Positions 44,478 to 52,517 of a stretch of DNA of 64,000 nt are shown one piece after another. Position 1 is the stretch's first letter, and the number at the start of each line of letters is the position of its first letter. Source of the stretch: Tenacibaculum aiptasiae (GTDB taxonomy: Bacteria; Bacteroidota; Bacteroidia; Flavobacteriales; Flavobacteriaceae); assembly GCF_008806755.1 (NCBI RefSeq), contig NZ_WAAU01000008.1, positions 508,964 to 572,963 of the forward strand, written 5' to 3'. The position numbers and the translations under genes are program-made. The notes beneath the pieces were generated by a model. It was not told the DNA's origin. It ran no database searches and saw nothing but the letters and a program-made list of their open reading frames with translations.

Positions 44478-45119
44478 CTATTTCTTTAAAAATAAATTGG
44501 TTACATGTTTAAATGCTAAAAGCGCTAATTGTACATTATCTTTCACATCAAGTTTTCTCCGAATTCTTTCGGTACTACTTCTATAAGCACTTCTTGTAAT
44601 TCCTAACTTATTACTAATCTCATCAGATGTAAAACCTTCAACCAAAAATTGCATAACTTCAATTTCTTTACTCGATAAAACATCTGTTAATAATAATCCA
44701 CTTGAACTTTCTAAATTCATATCTATAACGGCATCTCTAGATTTTTCAGAAAAATAAAGCTTCCCATTATAAACTGTTTTAATTGCTTCAACAATACAAT
44801 CGCCAGATTCTTCTTTTAGCACATAACCTTTAGCTCCTAGTTCAATAACTTTTTGTATGGTAAATCCATCACAAATACTTGTTACCATTATGGTTTTAAT
44901 TTCGGGGAACTTTTTATTTAAATGCTTTAATACGTCTAATCCATTGTAATATGGCATCGAAATATCTAAAAGAAGTACATCGCAATAGTTATTATCTAAC
45001 CATTCCATAAGACCAAATCCATCGGTTGAAGATCCTACTACACTTATACCTTCAGCTTTCATCATAGCTTTGTAACCTTCAATAACAATTGGATGATCAT
45101 CTACTAAATATACTTTCAT
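44478..45119 (-). CDS. LuxR/NarL family response regulator
   Basis: 213 residues. Receiver domain with D7/D8, phospho-acceptor D52 (LLLDISMP), T80 and K102. C-terminal LuxR-type HTH: SSKEIEVMQFLVEGFTSDEI and RSAYRSSTERIRRKL. No histidine kinase is adjacent; the membrane protein and small lipoprotein next to it are not kinases. Could be one of the regulators of nearby small genes, but there is no direct evidence. Confidence 0.9.
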   Translation of the reverse strand: MKVYLVDDHPIVIEGYKAMMKAEGISVVGSSTDGFGLMEWLDNNYCDVLLLDISMPYYNGLDVLKHLNKKFPEIKTIMVTSICDGFTIQKVIELGAKGYVLKEESGDCIVEAIKTVYNGKLYFSEKSRDAVIDMNLESSSGLLLTDVLSSKEIEVMQFLVEGFTSDEISNKLGITRSAYRSSTERIRRKLDVKDNVQLALLAFKHVTNLFLKK

Positions 45120-45424
45120 TTAATTCATCTAATTTCAACAAATGTAAAGTTTTAACTTTATTTAAAAAGAGGACGTTTGTCTCAAAAAATAAAAAAATGA
45201 AAATTTTTAAATGATATTAAGGTAAAACTATAAGAAACTGCATTAATAAATGCATAACTGTATTTGTTACAACTAGAAAAAAATAATAATTTTGTTCTGC
45301 TATTTTAGCATTAAAAATAGAAAAAAAGAAAACAAACCCTAACCTATCCTTTTAAACAAGGGCGTCTGAAAAATATTGATTAAGATTAAGTCATATCAGA
45401 TGATGTAAAAACGTATAAATTGCT

Positions 45425-47359
45425 TTGAAAAACAAACTTTTTTTAGCACTGGTTTTTCTTATAATAAAATCGGTAAATAGTCAAGATATAGATAAATTAA
45501 TTCAAAAATACCCTACCGAAGATGTAGTTGGCCTAAATCTTTCTGAACATTTATTTATCTCTTCAAAAAAAAATAAATTGGATATAAAACGAGTAGTAAA
45601 TAAACGAAAACTTTATATAACAAATGAAAAAAAATCTTCTGCTAATACAGGAGTTTACTATGATAACTTTCATAAAGTTCTTAAAATTGAAGCTTTAACA
45701 AATAATATAAACAATGATTTAAGAAACAGAAACCGTAGGAACAATCACATTTGGAAGGTTAATAACTATTCTGATAAAGATATCATATCAAATGGTGTAT
45801 TTTTTGGAGATCAAAAACAAAAAACATTTACTTTTCCCGCTGTAACTGAAAAATCTATTACGAATCTAGATTACAGTATTAAAACTATGGATCCTCACTT
45901 TATTCAGCCTTTTTACTTATTCAACAATTTCCCTATTACTAATGCTGAATTTTCTGTAACAGTACAAAAAGGTATTGAAATAGCCTATAAAAGTTATAAT
46001 TTGGATACTTTAAATGTAGAATATTCCAAAGAAGTAAATGATAATTCTACTACAACTTATAAATGGAAATTTTTGAATATTCCTAAAGCTAAATTTGATT
46101 ACGATTTCTCTCCTGTTTATTATCTCCCACAAATAGCAGTGTTCATAAAATCTTATGAAATAAATGGAGAAAAGAAAAATGTTTTAAATAATGTAAGTGA
46201 TTTATACGGTTGGTATCAATCTTTAATTACTAACATAAATAGAACAAATCAAGAAGAAATAAAAAACATTACAACAAACTTAATAAAAGGATTAAAAACA
46301 GATGAAGAAAAAATAAAAGCGATCTATTATTTTGTTCAAGAGAAAATTAATTATATCGCCTTTGAAGATGGATTAAATGGTTTTATACCTAGAGATGCAG
46401 CAAGTGTTTATACCAAAAAGTATGGTGATTGTAAAGACATGGCTAATATTTTAAATGAAATGCTAAAATATGCTAATATCCCTTCTTTTTTAACTTGGAT
46501 TGGTACACGATCAAAACCGTACAGCTATTATGAACTTCCTACTACTTATACAGATAATCATATGATTACGACTGTTAAAGTAAATAATAAGTTTTTATTT
46601 TTAGATGCAACTGCTGAATACCTTCCTTTTGGATACCCTTCTCCTTTCATTCAAGGAAAAGAAGCTTTAATTGGAATATCAAAAAATGATTTCAAAATTT
46701 CTGTTGTTGGAGAAGTAGAAAAAGAAAAAAACTATTCTGAAATTAAGTCTAAATTCAACTTCAACGAAGATTTTAACCTAAAAGGAAAGCATATTGCTAA
46801 AACAACTGGTTATAAAAAGTTAGATTTTAACCATGCTTTTGATAGAAAAAAAGAAAAAGATAAAGATTTTATTAGAACCTTTTTTAAGCTTGGAAATCAT
46901 AAAACAACATTTACTACAAAAAAAATCTCCAGTTTATCATTAAAAAATGATACTGTTCAAATTCAATTTGAAAGTAATTTTAAAAACCATGTTCGTAAAA
47001 TCGACAATAAGTTATTTATAAAATTAAACACTGATAACTTACTTGCTAAAGAATTAGTGAAACATGAACGAAAAAAATATGCTAAGAAAATAAATTATAA
47101 ATATGTAACTAAATACCTAACTTCTTTTAAAATACCTAAAGGGTATATTCATGAATTTATTCCTAAAAACAGTTCTTTTGAAAACCCTAAATTTGGTTTT
47201 GAAACAAACTATAAAATAGATAATAATCATATAATCTTAGAAAAAAAAATATATATAAATGCACTTAAAATTACAGTGAAAGAGATTAATACATGGAATA
47301 CATTTATTAAAAAACTATCTAGAAACAATAAAAAATCTATCATTTTAAAAAAATTATAA
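45425..47359 (+). CDS. Secreted DUF3857/transglutaminase-like protein 1
   Basis: 644 residues from a TTG start giving a signal peptide (K-N-K-L-F-L-A-L-V-F-L-I-I-K-S-V-N-S-Q). The middle has the transglutaminase triad region: KKYGDCKDMANILNEML (Cys), NHMITTVKV (His) and FLDATAEYLPFG (Asp). DUF3857-type proteins are common in Bacteroidota, periplasmic or surface, often paired. Next gene starts 4 bases later. No ATG lies nearby in frame, so TTG is the likely start. Confidence 0.82.
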   Translation: MKNKLFLALVFLIIKSVNSQDIDKLIQKYPTEDVVGLNLSEHLFISSKKNKLDIKRVVNKRKLYITNEKKSSANTGVYYDNFHKVLKIEALTNNINNDLRNRNRRNNHIWKVNNYSDKDIISNGVFFGDQKQKTFTFPAVTEKSITNLDYSIKTMDPHFIQPFYLFNNFPITNAEFSVTVQKGIEIAYKSYNLDTLNVEYSKEVNDNSTTTYKWKFLNIPKAKFDYDFSPVYYLPQIAVFIKSYEINGEKKNVLNNVSDLYGWYQSLITNINRTNQEEIKNITTNLIKGLKTDEEKIKAIYYFVQEKINYIAFEDGLNGFIPRDAASVYTKKYGDCKDMANILNEMLKYANIPSFLTWIGTRSKPYSYYELPTTYTDNHMITTVKVNNKFLFLDATAEYLPFGYPSPFIQGKEALIGISKNDFKISVVGEVEKEKNYSEIKSKFNFNEDFNLKGKHIAKTTGYKKLDFNHAFDRKKEKDKDFIRTFFKLGNHKTTFTTKKISSLSLKNDTVQIQFESNFKNHVRKIDNKLFIKLNTDNLLAKELVKHERKKYAKKINYKYVTKYLTSFKIPKGYIHEFIPKNSSFENPKFGFETNYKIDNNHIILEKKIYINALKITVKEINTWNTFIKKLSRNNKKSIILKKL

Positions 47360-47363
47360 TCCT

Positions 47364-49283
47364 ATGAAAAAAATACTTCTATTACTATTATTTATAAATG
47401 TATCAGTATCTGCTCAATTATATAAATCTCATGATTGGGATGAAACTCCTATTTTTCATAAACTTTCAGAAGAAGATAAAAAGCTTTCTTCTGTAGCAAT
47501 TAAAGAAAAACATTTAATTCAATATCATCAACCTCTTATAGGTCCATTGGCTTTATATGATACGCATCATCGTATTGTTAGAGTAAACAATGATAAAGGG
47601 ATAAAACGACATAATAGAGTATATATTCCTATGAGAAGTGTAGAAAAAATTATAGATATAAAAGCTCGTGTTATTTTTCCTGATGGAAGAATTATAAATT
47701 TAAACAAAAAAAACATAAAAGAACTTAAGGATATAAAGGGGTATGGCCGCTATAAAATTTTTGCTATTGAAGGAGTTGAAAAAAATACTCAGCTAGAAAT
47801 TATTTATACTTTAAGAAAAAACCTATCTACCCTTGGTACTATTTTAGTTCAAAAAGATTATAAAATAAACAATGCTGAAGTAATTATTAGAAAACCATTT
47901 CTTTTTGTTACTAATGTTAAAAGTTATAATGGTTTTCCTTCATTGGAAAAAAAGAAAGTTCCAGGTAAGAAATTTGCTTATACTGCAATAGCAAAAAATA
48001 TTCCTGCAATGGTAGATGAAAAACAATCTGCTTCAGATGCCAACCGAATGAAAGTGGTTTATTTAACCAAACCTGCTTTAGTAGGTATTGATGATGAATG
48101 GAGTAATTTTACTTATACCATTAGTAGTAATTTAATAGATGTTCGTCCCAAAAAATATAAAAAACTCATTTCAGATTTTGAAAAAAACTCTCCAAATATT
48201 AAAAACAAAGACAGTTTAATTATTGCAGTTTCTGATTATGCAAATAAGAATTATACAATAGAAAGAGGAGGTAGTATTTTTGAAAATATTAAAACTATTT
48301 TTAAACAAAAAAAAGGAAGTCAAATAGGTATAATTAAAATTTACACCTCTTTATTTAATTATTATAAAGTTCCATATAAAATTGTTTTAACTTCCAATAG
48401 GTTTTATAATAAGTTTGATAAAGATTTTTTTACAAATACTAATTTAGAAATAGCTATGCTGTTTTTCCCTCATAATAAGAAATTCCTATGCCCGTCTATA
48501 AATAACCATTCATTGGGTTATCCTCCAGTACGTTATAGTAATAATGAAGGGGTTTTTATTAGTAGTGATAATTATGAATTTGGTTACATACCAACTGGAG
48601 ATATAAAATACACTTTAATAGATAGAGAAATTGAAACTAATCTTGATTTTGATCTTTTGAGTGTAAAAGTAAAAGGTACATATACCACTACAGGCTATAG
48701 AGCAAATAACTCCAGAATGGCATATCAGTATTTTATAAAAAATAATATTGAAGAATTTAGAGATATGGAAGCTGCTTCAGGAATTAATGATGCCGAGTTT
48801 ACTCAATTTTCCGTAAAAAACCATAAACCTAAACTAAATATTAATAATACTCCACTTATCATAGACTATGAATATTCTTCCGAAGAATATCTAGAAGAGG
48901 TTAATGGTAATTATATTTTTAATGTAGGAAAATTAATAGGGAATCAAAGTGAATTATACCAAGAAGAAAAACGTGTAAACCCTATAGAACTATCTTATCC
49001 TAATGAATATAAATATATTATTAAAGTTCATATTCCTAATGGGTATACTATTAAAAACCTTGAAAAACTAAAAGACTCTTCTTCATTCAAAATCAATGAA
49101 AAATTAGCTGCTCAATTTATTTCTAATTATAAAATTGATAAAAACATATTATATATTACAATTTCAGAGAAGTATCCCTTAATAAAAATTAATAAAGAAT
49201 ATTATGATTTATATAAAGATGTTGTTAACTCTGCTTTTGATTTTTCAAAAAAAATTATTTTATTTGAAAAAATAGTAAATTAG
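47364..49283 (+). CDS. Secreted DUF3857/transglutaminase-like protein 2
   Basis: 639 residues, signal peptide about 1-17 (VSVSAQ). Related in layout to the upstream gene, with the DUF3857 N-terminal beta domain (RVIFPDGRIINLNKKNI). The Cys of the transglutaminase triad is replaced: the segment KKGSQIGIIKIYTSLFNYY has no Cys, so this partner may be catalytically dead. Together with the upstream gene it forms a two-gene operon ended by a very strong terminator. Confidence 0.8.
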   Translation: MKKILLLLLFINVSVSAQLYKSHDWDETPIFHKLSEEDKKLSSVAIKEKHLIQYHQPLIGPLALYDTHHRIVRVNNDKGIKRHNRVYIPMRSVEKIIDIKARVIFPDGRIINLNKKNIKELKDIKGYGRYKIFAIEGVEKNTQLEIIYTLRKNLSTLGTILVQKDYKINNAEVIIRKPFLFVTNVKSYNGFPSLEKKKVPGKKFAYTAIAKNIPAMVDEKQSASDANRMKVVYLTKPALVGIDDEWSNFTYTISSNLIDVRPKKYKKLISDFEKNSPNIKNKDSLIIAVSDYANKNYTIERGGSIFENIKTIFKQKKGSQIGIIKIYTSLFNYYKVPYKIVLTSNRFYNKFDKDFFTNTNLEIAMLFFPHNKKFLCPSINNHSLGYPPVRYSNNEGVFISSDNYEFGYIPTGDIKYTLIDREIETNLDFDLLSVKVKGTYTTTGYRANNSRMAYQYFIKNNIEEFRDMEAASGINDAEFTQFSVKNHKPKLNINNTPLIIDYEYSSEEYLEEVNGNYIFNVGKLIGNQSELYQEEKRVNPIELSYPNEYKYIIKVHIPNGYTIKNLEKLKDSSSFKINEKLAAQFISNYKIDKNILYITISEKYPLIKINKEYYDLYKDVVNSAFDFSKKIILFEKIVN

Positions 49284-49319
49284 ATTTCTTAATCTATTTG
49301 AACAATATCTATTTTTATA

Positions 49320-49370
49320 AAAAAGGAAAAACCGTATTACAATTACGGTTTTTCCTTTTTTATTTTTTTT
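49320..49370 (+). terminator. Very strong terminator that also contains a class A dyad
   Basis: A 17-bp perfect stem (49320-49336 with 49344-49360), loop TTACAAT, then a T-rich tail. Its top, CCGTATTACAATTACGG (49332-49348), has the CC-N13-GG geometry of the peptide operators and lies exactly 31 bases before the -7 box at 49380. Confidence 0.9.
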
Positions 49371-49379
49371 ACAATATCC

Positions 49380-49387
49380 TATTTTTG
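49380..49387 (+). promoter_or_regulatory. -7 box of the gene at 49409
   Basis: TATTTTTG, 31 bases after the CC-N13-GG dyad in the preceding terminator hairpin. Confidence 0.55.
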
Positions 49388-49408
49388 AGCATAGTAAAAA
49401 ATATCATT

Positions 49409-49630
49409 ATGAAATATCAAATAGGTGAACAGTTAGGTTATGATTCTAACACAAATAAAAACCCTTTTGAAACTGAAACAGATGTTGTAATTATTCTTCA
49501 AACTAAAAAAGATTTTCAAGAAGGAAATAATAAACTAAAAGCTAGTTATGATTATTATGTACAATCACTTATAAGTAATAATGAATTTTTCTGTGTAGAA
49601 GGCGAACTTAGTGTACTTCCTCAGTTTTAA
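49409..49630 (+). CDS. Hypothetical small cytoplasmic protein
   Basis: 73 residues from ATG 49409 (a longer frame crosses the terminator and promoter). Contains QIGEQLGYDSNTNKNPFETE and ends ELSVLPQF. No signal. The operator-like dyad and spacing suggest co-regulation with the leader peptides. Confidence 0.55.
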   Translation: MKYQIGEQLGYDSNTNKNPFETETDVVIILQTKKDFQEGNNKLKASYDYYVQSLISNNEFFCVEGELSVLPQF

Positions 49631-49770
49631 AATTATCTAATAACATCCCATTTTAAATTCTTAAAAAGTTGATTAAAACATTTTGAGATCCTTTCTAGTG
49701 ATTTAATTTAAATTTTACTATAAAACTTTTAGTATTCTATAACTTATCAAGATAAAAGAAAATAATTCAA
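49631..49770. other. Intergenic stretch before the small-RNA region
   Basis: AT-rich; nothing supported. Confidence 0.4.
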
Positions 49771-49772
49771 TT

Positions 49773-49839
49773 AAAAAACCCACTCAAAAGAATTGAGTGG
49801 GAAAATTGCTATGAAAAAGAAGTCTTAAAGACGTCTCAA
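49773..49839 (-). ncRNA. Small RNA SrA copy 1 (about 67 nt)
   Basis: Minus strand: -7 box TGTATTTG (49845-49852), start near 49839, a 5' stem GTCTTA...TAAGAC, an unpaired segment TTCTTTTTCATAGCAATTTT, then the terminator CCCACTCA-attcttt-TGAGTGGG with T6. A 45-base block (49777-49821) is identical, in the opposite orientation, to 60303-60347. The unpaired segment is complementary to a start-codon context (ATTGCTATGAAAAA). Confidence 0.68.
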
Positions 49840-50044
49840 TAAGACAAATACAATATACAATATATTTTCTTTAAACCATAATATTTTTTTAAAATTTTTT
49901 ATTTATTATTTTTTGAAAAAGTATAGAACACTAGAACCTAAATTAAGTATGAGTTAAAACTCGTTTAATTATCAGATTCTCTCTATTCATCTATACTTTA
50001 ATACTCTTCAACTAATTTTATAAATACAAAGCTCAAACCAATAC

Positions 50045-50141
50045 TATCTTTGTAATGTAATTAAAGGTTTTGTTTTCCCATTAAAATAAATTAATTGTAA
50101 GAAAAGAAGTGTCTGGAGGTGATAACTTCTTTTCTTTTTTA
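50045..50141 (+). ncRNA. Short transcription unit U1 (candidate small RNA)
   Basis: -7 box TATCTTTG (50045-50052) followed by TAATGTAATTAA, also seen at the start of the unit at 61693, and ended by AGAAAAGAAGT...ACTTCTTTTCT plus T6. No reading frame of note inside. About 83 nt from the expected start. Confidence 0.55.
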
Positions 50142-50170
50142 AACAAATATGTGACCTAACATAAATAACT

Positions 50171-50234
50171 GTGTCTTATATATATAAAACTGTGACACCC
50201 CTTATTTTTCATGGCTCCCCTGGGAGCTTTTTTT
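50171..50234 (+). ncRNA. Hairpin pair ending in a GCTCCC terminator (candidate small RNA U2)
   Basis: Stem GTGTC...GACAC (50171-50197) then GCTCCC-ct-GGGAGC with T7 (50214-50234). No clear -7 box upstream. Related GGCTCC terminators end the units at 61552 and 61693. Confidence 0.4.
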
Positions 50235-50270
50235 ATTTTGTGACTTTTTATTTTTTATAGTGTCTTACTA

Positions 50271-50352
50271 ATATACTTTGTTAGTGCTATGGGGATAATG
50301 CTAATGAGTTAATTTAACAATTTGAAGGAGTTCTTTATTGAACTCCTTTTTT
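50271..50352 (+). ncRNA. Short transcription unit U3 (candidate small RNA)
   Basis: Imperfect -7 box (TATACTTTG, one extra base) near 50272, then an AATGCTAATGAG stretch and the terminator AAGGAGTTC-tttatt-GAACTCCTT with T6 (50325-50352). Confidence 0.45.
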
Positions 50353-50373
50353 GGGTTAAGAATTATGGAGTAT

Positions 50374-50429
50374 CCTTACTTTTACTATGGTTTTTTATTC
50401 GTTTCTAGATTTCTTTATATCTAATTTTG
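50374..50429 (+). promoter_or_regulatory. Class A operator and -7 box of the peptide gene at 50453
   Basis: CCTTACTTTTACTATGG (50374-50390), gap 31, TAATTTTG (50422-50429). The operator begins 21 bases after the U3 terminator. Confidence 0.72.
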
Positions 50430-50452
50430 AGAAACTTAAAAAAACTAACATC

Positions 50453-50638
50453 ATGTTAAAAAGCATTACAAACTTAGGTTCTATCTTAAAAGTAACTGAA
50501 CAAAAAAGTATTAATGGTGGACTTTCAAGTATATGTCCAAGCGAAGGAAAAAGATGTAATAGTGTGTTTCCAAGTCCTGTACACTGCATTACAATTCATG
50601 CTTATTGTTGTGTGGGTGGATACTTTGAAAGATGTTAA
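50453..50638 (+). CDS. Double-glycine-leader Cys-rich peptide 12
   Basis: 61 residues from ATG 50453; an in-frame upstream start at 50387 lies inside the operator. Leader M-L-K-S-I-T-N-L-G-S-I-L-K-V-T-E-Q-K-S-I-N-G-G; core LSSICPSEGKRC...CCVGGYFERC with six cysteines, defensin-like in spacing (not proof of fold). Confidence 0.78.
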   Translation: MLKSITNLGSILKVTEQKSINGGLSSICPSEGKRCNSVFPSPVHCITIHAYCCVGGYFERC

Positions 50639-50644
50639 AAATAG

Positions 50645-50672
50645 AAAGCGAGTTTATCTCGCTTTTATTTTT
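50645..50672 (+). terminator. Intrinsic terminator
   Basis: AAAGCGAGtttatCTCGCTTTTATTTTT. Confidence 0.85.
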
Positions 50673-50771
50673 AATATGAATTAACTCCATTCTATCTTAA
50701 GAAAGTTACAATTTGACTTTACTTTTGATTATTTAATCGAATTTTTAAAATTTTTGGTTAGGATCTAATCT

Positions 50772-50882
50772 ATCTTTATCGTATAAATTATAAAATAAAA
50801 GTTTCATTATAGTTTGTTTATTTGATTAGTTAGTTTGGAAAAGAAGTATCCTATAACAATGGATTACTTCTTTTCTTTTTAC
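50772..50882 (+). ncRNA. Short transcription unit U4 (candidate small RNA)
   Basis: -7-like box TATCTTTA (50772-50779), internal GATTAGTTAGTT, and the end stem GAAAAGAAGTA...TACTTCTTTTC. Same architecture as U5 and U9. Confidence 0.55.
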
Positions 50883-51192
50883 ATTTATTAAATCTTTTTT
50901 ATCTTTTTATAAAAAGTATGTTCTTTTTTTACTATATTTATCTGGCAATGAGGTATGAATAAATTAAATTTGGTCCCCTGATTAAATTAAAATTTTAAAA
51001 GCTTTTTCTCATAAGAATCTAATTTTATAAAAGCTTCAAAAACTCTTTAATGAGTTTTAATTATTAATTAGGTGAATAAACTTCACAGAGTTTTAAGGGA
51101 ATAAAAATGAGTATTCACCTAAGATTAATTAACAATATATCTCATTGCTTTTTTTATTCTTATCCAAACTCAGACTCTTTTATTTTCGCTTA
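50883..51192. other. Intergenic stretch
   Basis: Contains AGGTGAATAAACTT...AGTATTCACCT (about 51071-51121), a long-range inverted repeat with GGTGAATA/TATTCACC arms; no gene supported. Confidence 0.4.
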
Positions 51193-51254
51193 TACATTTA
51201 TTCCTTGCTTTTTTGAATTTGTATCATTAAGCATATAATCTTTATATAATTTTG
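51193..51254 (+). promoter_or_regulatory. Class B block and -7 box of the peptide gene at 51276
   Basis: TACATTTATTCC at 51193, TTTTTTGAATTTGTAT, then TAATTTTG (51247-51254); block-to-box distance 54. Confidence 0.65.
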
Positions 51255-51275
51255 AATAAATTAAATTATATAATT

Positions 51276-51431
51276 ATGTTAAAAAACATTTCAAACTTAG
51301 GAACTATTCTAAACAAAAAAGAACAAAAAACTATCAATGGAGGTTTCACTATAATCGATTGTGCTTTTAGTGCTGATCCAAGTACAGATTGGTGTTGTCA
51401 TTTACCACAAGGGTGTCCACAACAACTTTAA
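51276..51431 (+). CDS. Double-glycine-leader Cys-rich peptide 13
   Basis: 51 residues; leader M-L-K-N-I-S-N-L-G-T-I-L-N-K-K-E-Q-K-T-I-N-G-G; core FTIIDCAFSADPSTDWCC...GCPQQL with four cysteines. Class B control. Confidence 0.78.
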   Translation: MLKNISNLGTILNKKEQKTINGGFTIIDCAFSADPSTDWCCHLPQGCPQQL

Positions 51432-51436
51432 AAAAA

Positions 51437-51465
51437 TAAAAGTGGGATTATTCCCGCTTTTTTTT
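51437..51465 (+). terminator. Intrinsic terminator
   Basis: AAAAGTGGGattattCCCGCTTTTTTTT; a near copy follows the peptide at 52186. Confidence 0.88.
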
Positions 51466-51559
51466 AACCTATTAAGCTTTTAAATAACATTAAAATTCCT
51501 TTGATCTATACCTTTAATCCTTTCATCTAAACATCAATAAATTTACTACTATCTCCTAT

Positions 51560-51676
51560 TATCTTTGAGGTATGATTTTAAAAATTTTTGTTTTTTTATT
51601 TTAATAAATTGATTGATTAGTTAGTTAAATTAGGAAAAGAGGTATTCCGGGGGGACAGCTTCTTTTCCTTTTTATT
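51560..51676 (+). ncRNA. Short transcription unit U5 (candidate small RNA)
   Basis: -7 box TATCTTTG (51560-51567), TTGATTGATTAGTTAGTT inside, end stem GGAAAAGAGGT...GCTTCTTTTCC with T-rich tail. About 100 nt. The 18-base internal motif is identical in U9. Confidence 0.58.
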
Positions 51677-51696
51677 TTTACAAAAACAAGGTAAAA

Positions 51697-51752
51697 CCAT
51701 ACTTTTATTATGGCTTTTTGTTTCTTTTTTAATTTTTAACCACTTAGTTTTG
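51697..51752 (+). promoter_or_regulatory. Class A operator and -7 box of the peptide gene at 51775
   Basis: CCATACTTTTATTATGG (51697-51713), a fully symmetric CCATA/TATGG version; gap 31; TAGTTTTG (51745-51752). Confidence 0.74.
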
Positions 51753-51774
51753 AAGTGATTAAAACAAAATAACC

Positions 51775-51954
51775 ATGTTAAAAAATATTTCAACTTTAGG
51801 AACAATTTTAAATAAAAAAGAACAGCAAACTATTAATGGTGGTGCTGGTTGGCAACAATGTGGAGCTTCTACTTGTTGTCTAACATTACCTAACGGACAC
51901 ATATTAAGGGAACCATGTAGATGTTATGCATGGGGTGGATGTATATTGTTATAA
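51775..51954 (+). CDS. Double-glycine-leader Cys-rich peptide 14
   Basis: 59 residues; leader M-L-K-N-I-S-T-L-G-T-I-L-N-K-K-E-Q-Q-T-I-N-G-G; core AGWQQCGASTCCLTLPNGH, then CRCYAWGGCILL, six cysteines. Confidence 0.78.
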   Translation: MLKNISTLGTILNKKEQQTINGGAGWQQCGASTCCLTLPNGHILREPCRCYAWGGCILL

Positions 51955-52035
51955 TATAAATATTCATCTTAATTGAGTAGGGTATTTACAATTCTAATTG
52001 TTTATATATTAGTGTATAATACTTTCCTCTTTATT

Positions 52036-52072
52036 TAAAAAGAAGGTTCTTTCGAGAATCTTCTTTTTTAAC
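52036..52072 (+). terminator. Intrinsic terminator
   Basis: AAAAAGAAGgTTC-tttcga-GAAtCTTCTTTTTT; ends the peptide-14 transcript or a short independent RNA. Confidence 0.75.
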
Positions 52073-52110
52073 TCATGAGATTTTCTATTATTAAAAACAA
52101 TACGGTTAAT

Positions 52111-52166
52111 CCTTACTTTTATTCCGGTTTTTTCTTTACTTCTTTTTCTCTTTTTATATAAGTTTG
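52111..52166 (+). promoter_or_regulatory. Class A operator and -7 box of the peptide gene at 52186
   Basis: CCTTACTTTTATTCCGG (52111-52127), gap 31, TAAGTTTG (52159-52166); an additional half-site TACGGTTAAT stands just before it. Confidence 0.73.
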
Positions 52167-52185
52167 AGAAAATTAAATTTACATT

Positions 52186-52368
52186 ATGTTAAAAAATATA
52201 TCAAACTTAGGTACTTCTTTAAACAAAAAGGAACAACAAGCTATTAACGGAGGTAAAGCTTCTGGATGTAATTTAAACTATTTATGGTGTCCTCCTGGCT
52301 GTGAGTGTCATGTAGATCAAGTACGTTGTGAGCTTGTTCAAGTATGTGGCGGTGACTCTTCTTTTTAA
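52186..52368 (+). CDS. Double-glycine-leader Cys-rich peptide 15
   Basis: 60 residues; leader M-L-K-N-I-S-N-L-G-T-S-L-N-K-K-E-Q-Q-A-I-N-G-G; core KASGCNLNYLWCPPGCECH...CELVQVCGG with six cysteines. Last peptide gene before the copper operon. Confidence 0.8.
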   Translation: MLKNISNLGTSLNKKEQQAINGGKASGCNLNYLWCPPGCECHVDQVRCELVQVCGGDSSF

Positions 52369-52378
52369 GACTTCATAT

Positions 52379-52406
52379 AAAGTGGGCTTGTCCCGCTTTT
52401 TTTATA
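52379..52406 (+). terminator. Intrinsic terminator
   Basis: AAAGTGGGcttgtCCCGCTTTTTTT. Confidence 0.88.
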
Positions 52407-52500
52407 TATAATACTATAATTTTACTATTCTTTTCTCCTTAAATACTTCCTCTTGTATTACTTATTAACATATTTTTTAAATTATTTATTGAAAAGTTTT

Positions 52501-52508
52501 TACCTTTG
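52501..52508 (+). promoter_or_regulatory. -7 box of the copper efflux operon
   Basis: TACCTTTG, 9 bases before the first ATG (52518), so the leader is very short. Confidence 0.6.
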
Positions 52509-52517
52509 TAATCAATT

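Noticed and set aside
44478..45119. Naming the response regulator as the class A activator
   Set aside because: Proximity only; no class A-like site near its own gene and no evidence of binding preference.
49298..49408. N-terminal extension of the protein at 49409
   Set aside because: It would be encoded by the terminator hairpin and the -7 box.
50453..50638. Calling the peptides lanthipeptides or other modified RiPPs
   Set aside because: No lanthionine synthetase, radical SAM or YcaO gene is in the window, and the leader type fits plain double-glycine precursors equally well.
51617..51805. Antisense 62-codon frame overlapping peptide 14 and its promoter
   Set aside because: Lys/Phe-rich shadow of operator and leader sequence, no promoter of its own.
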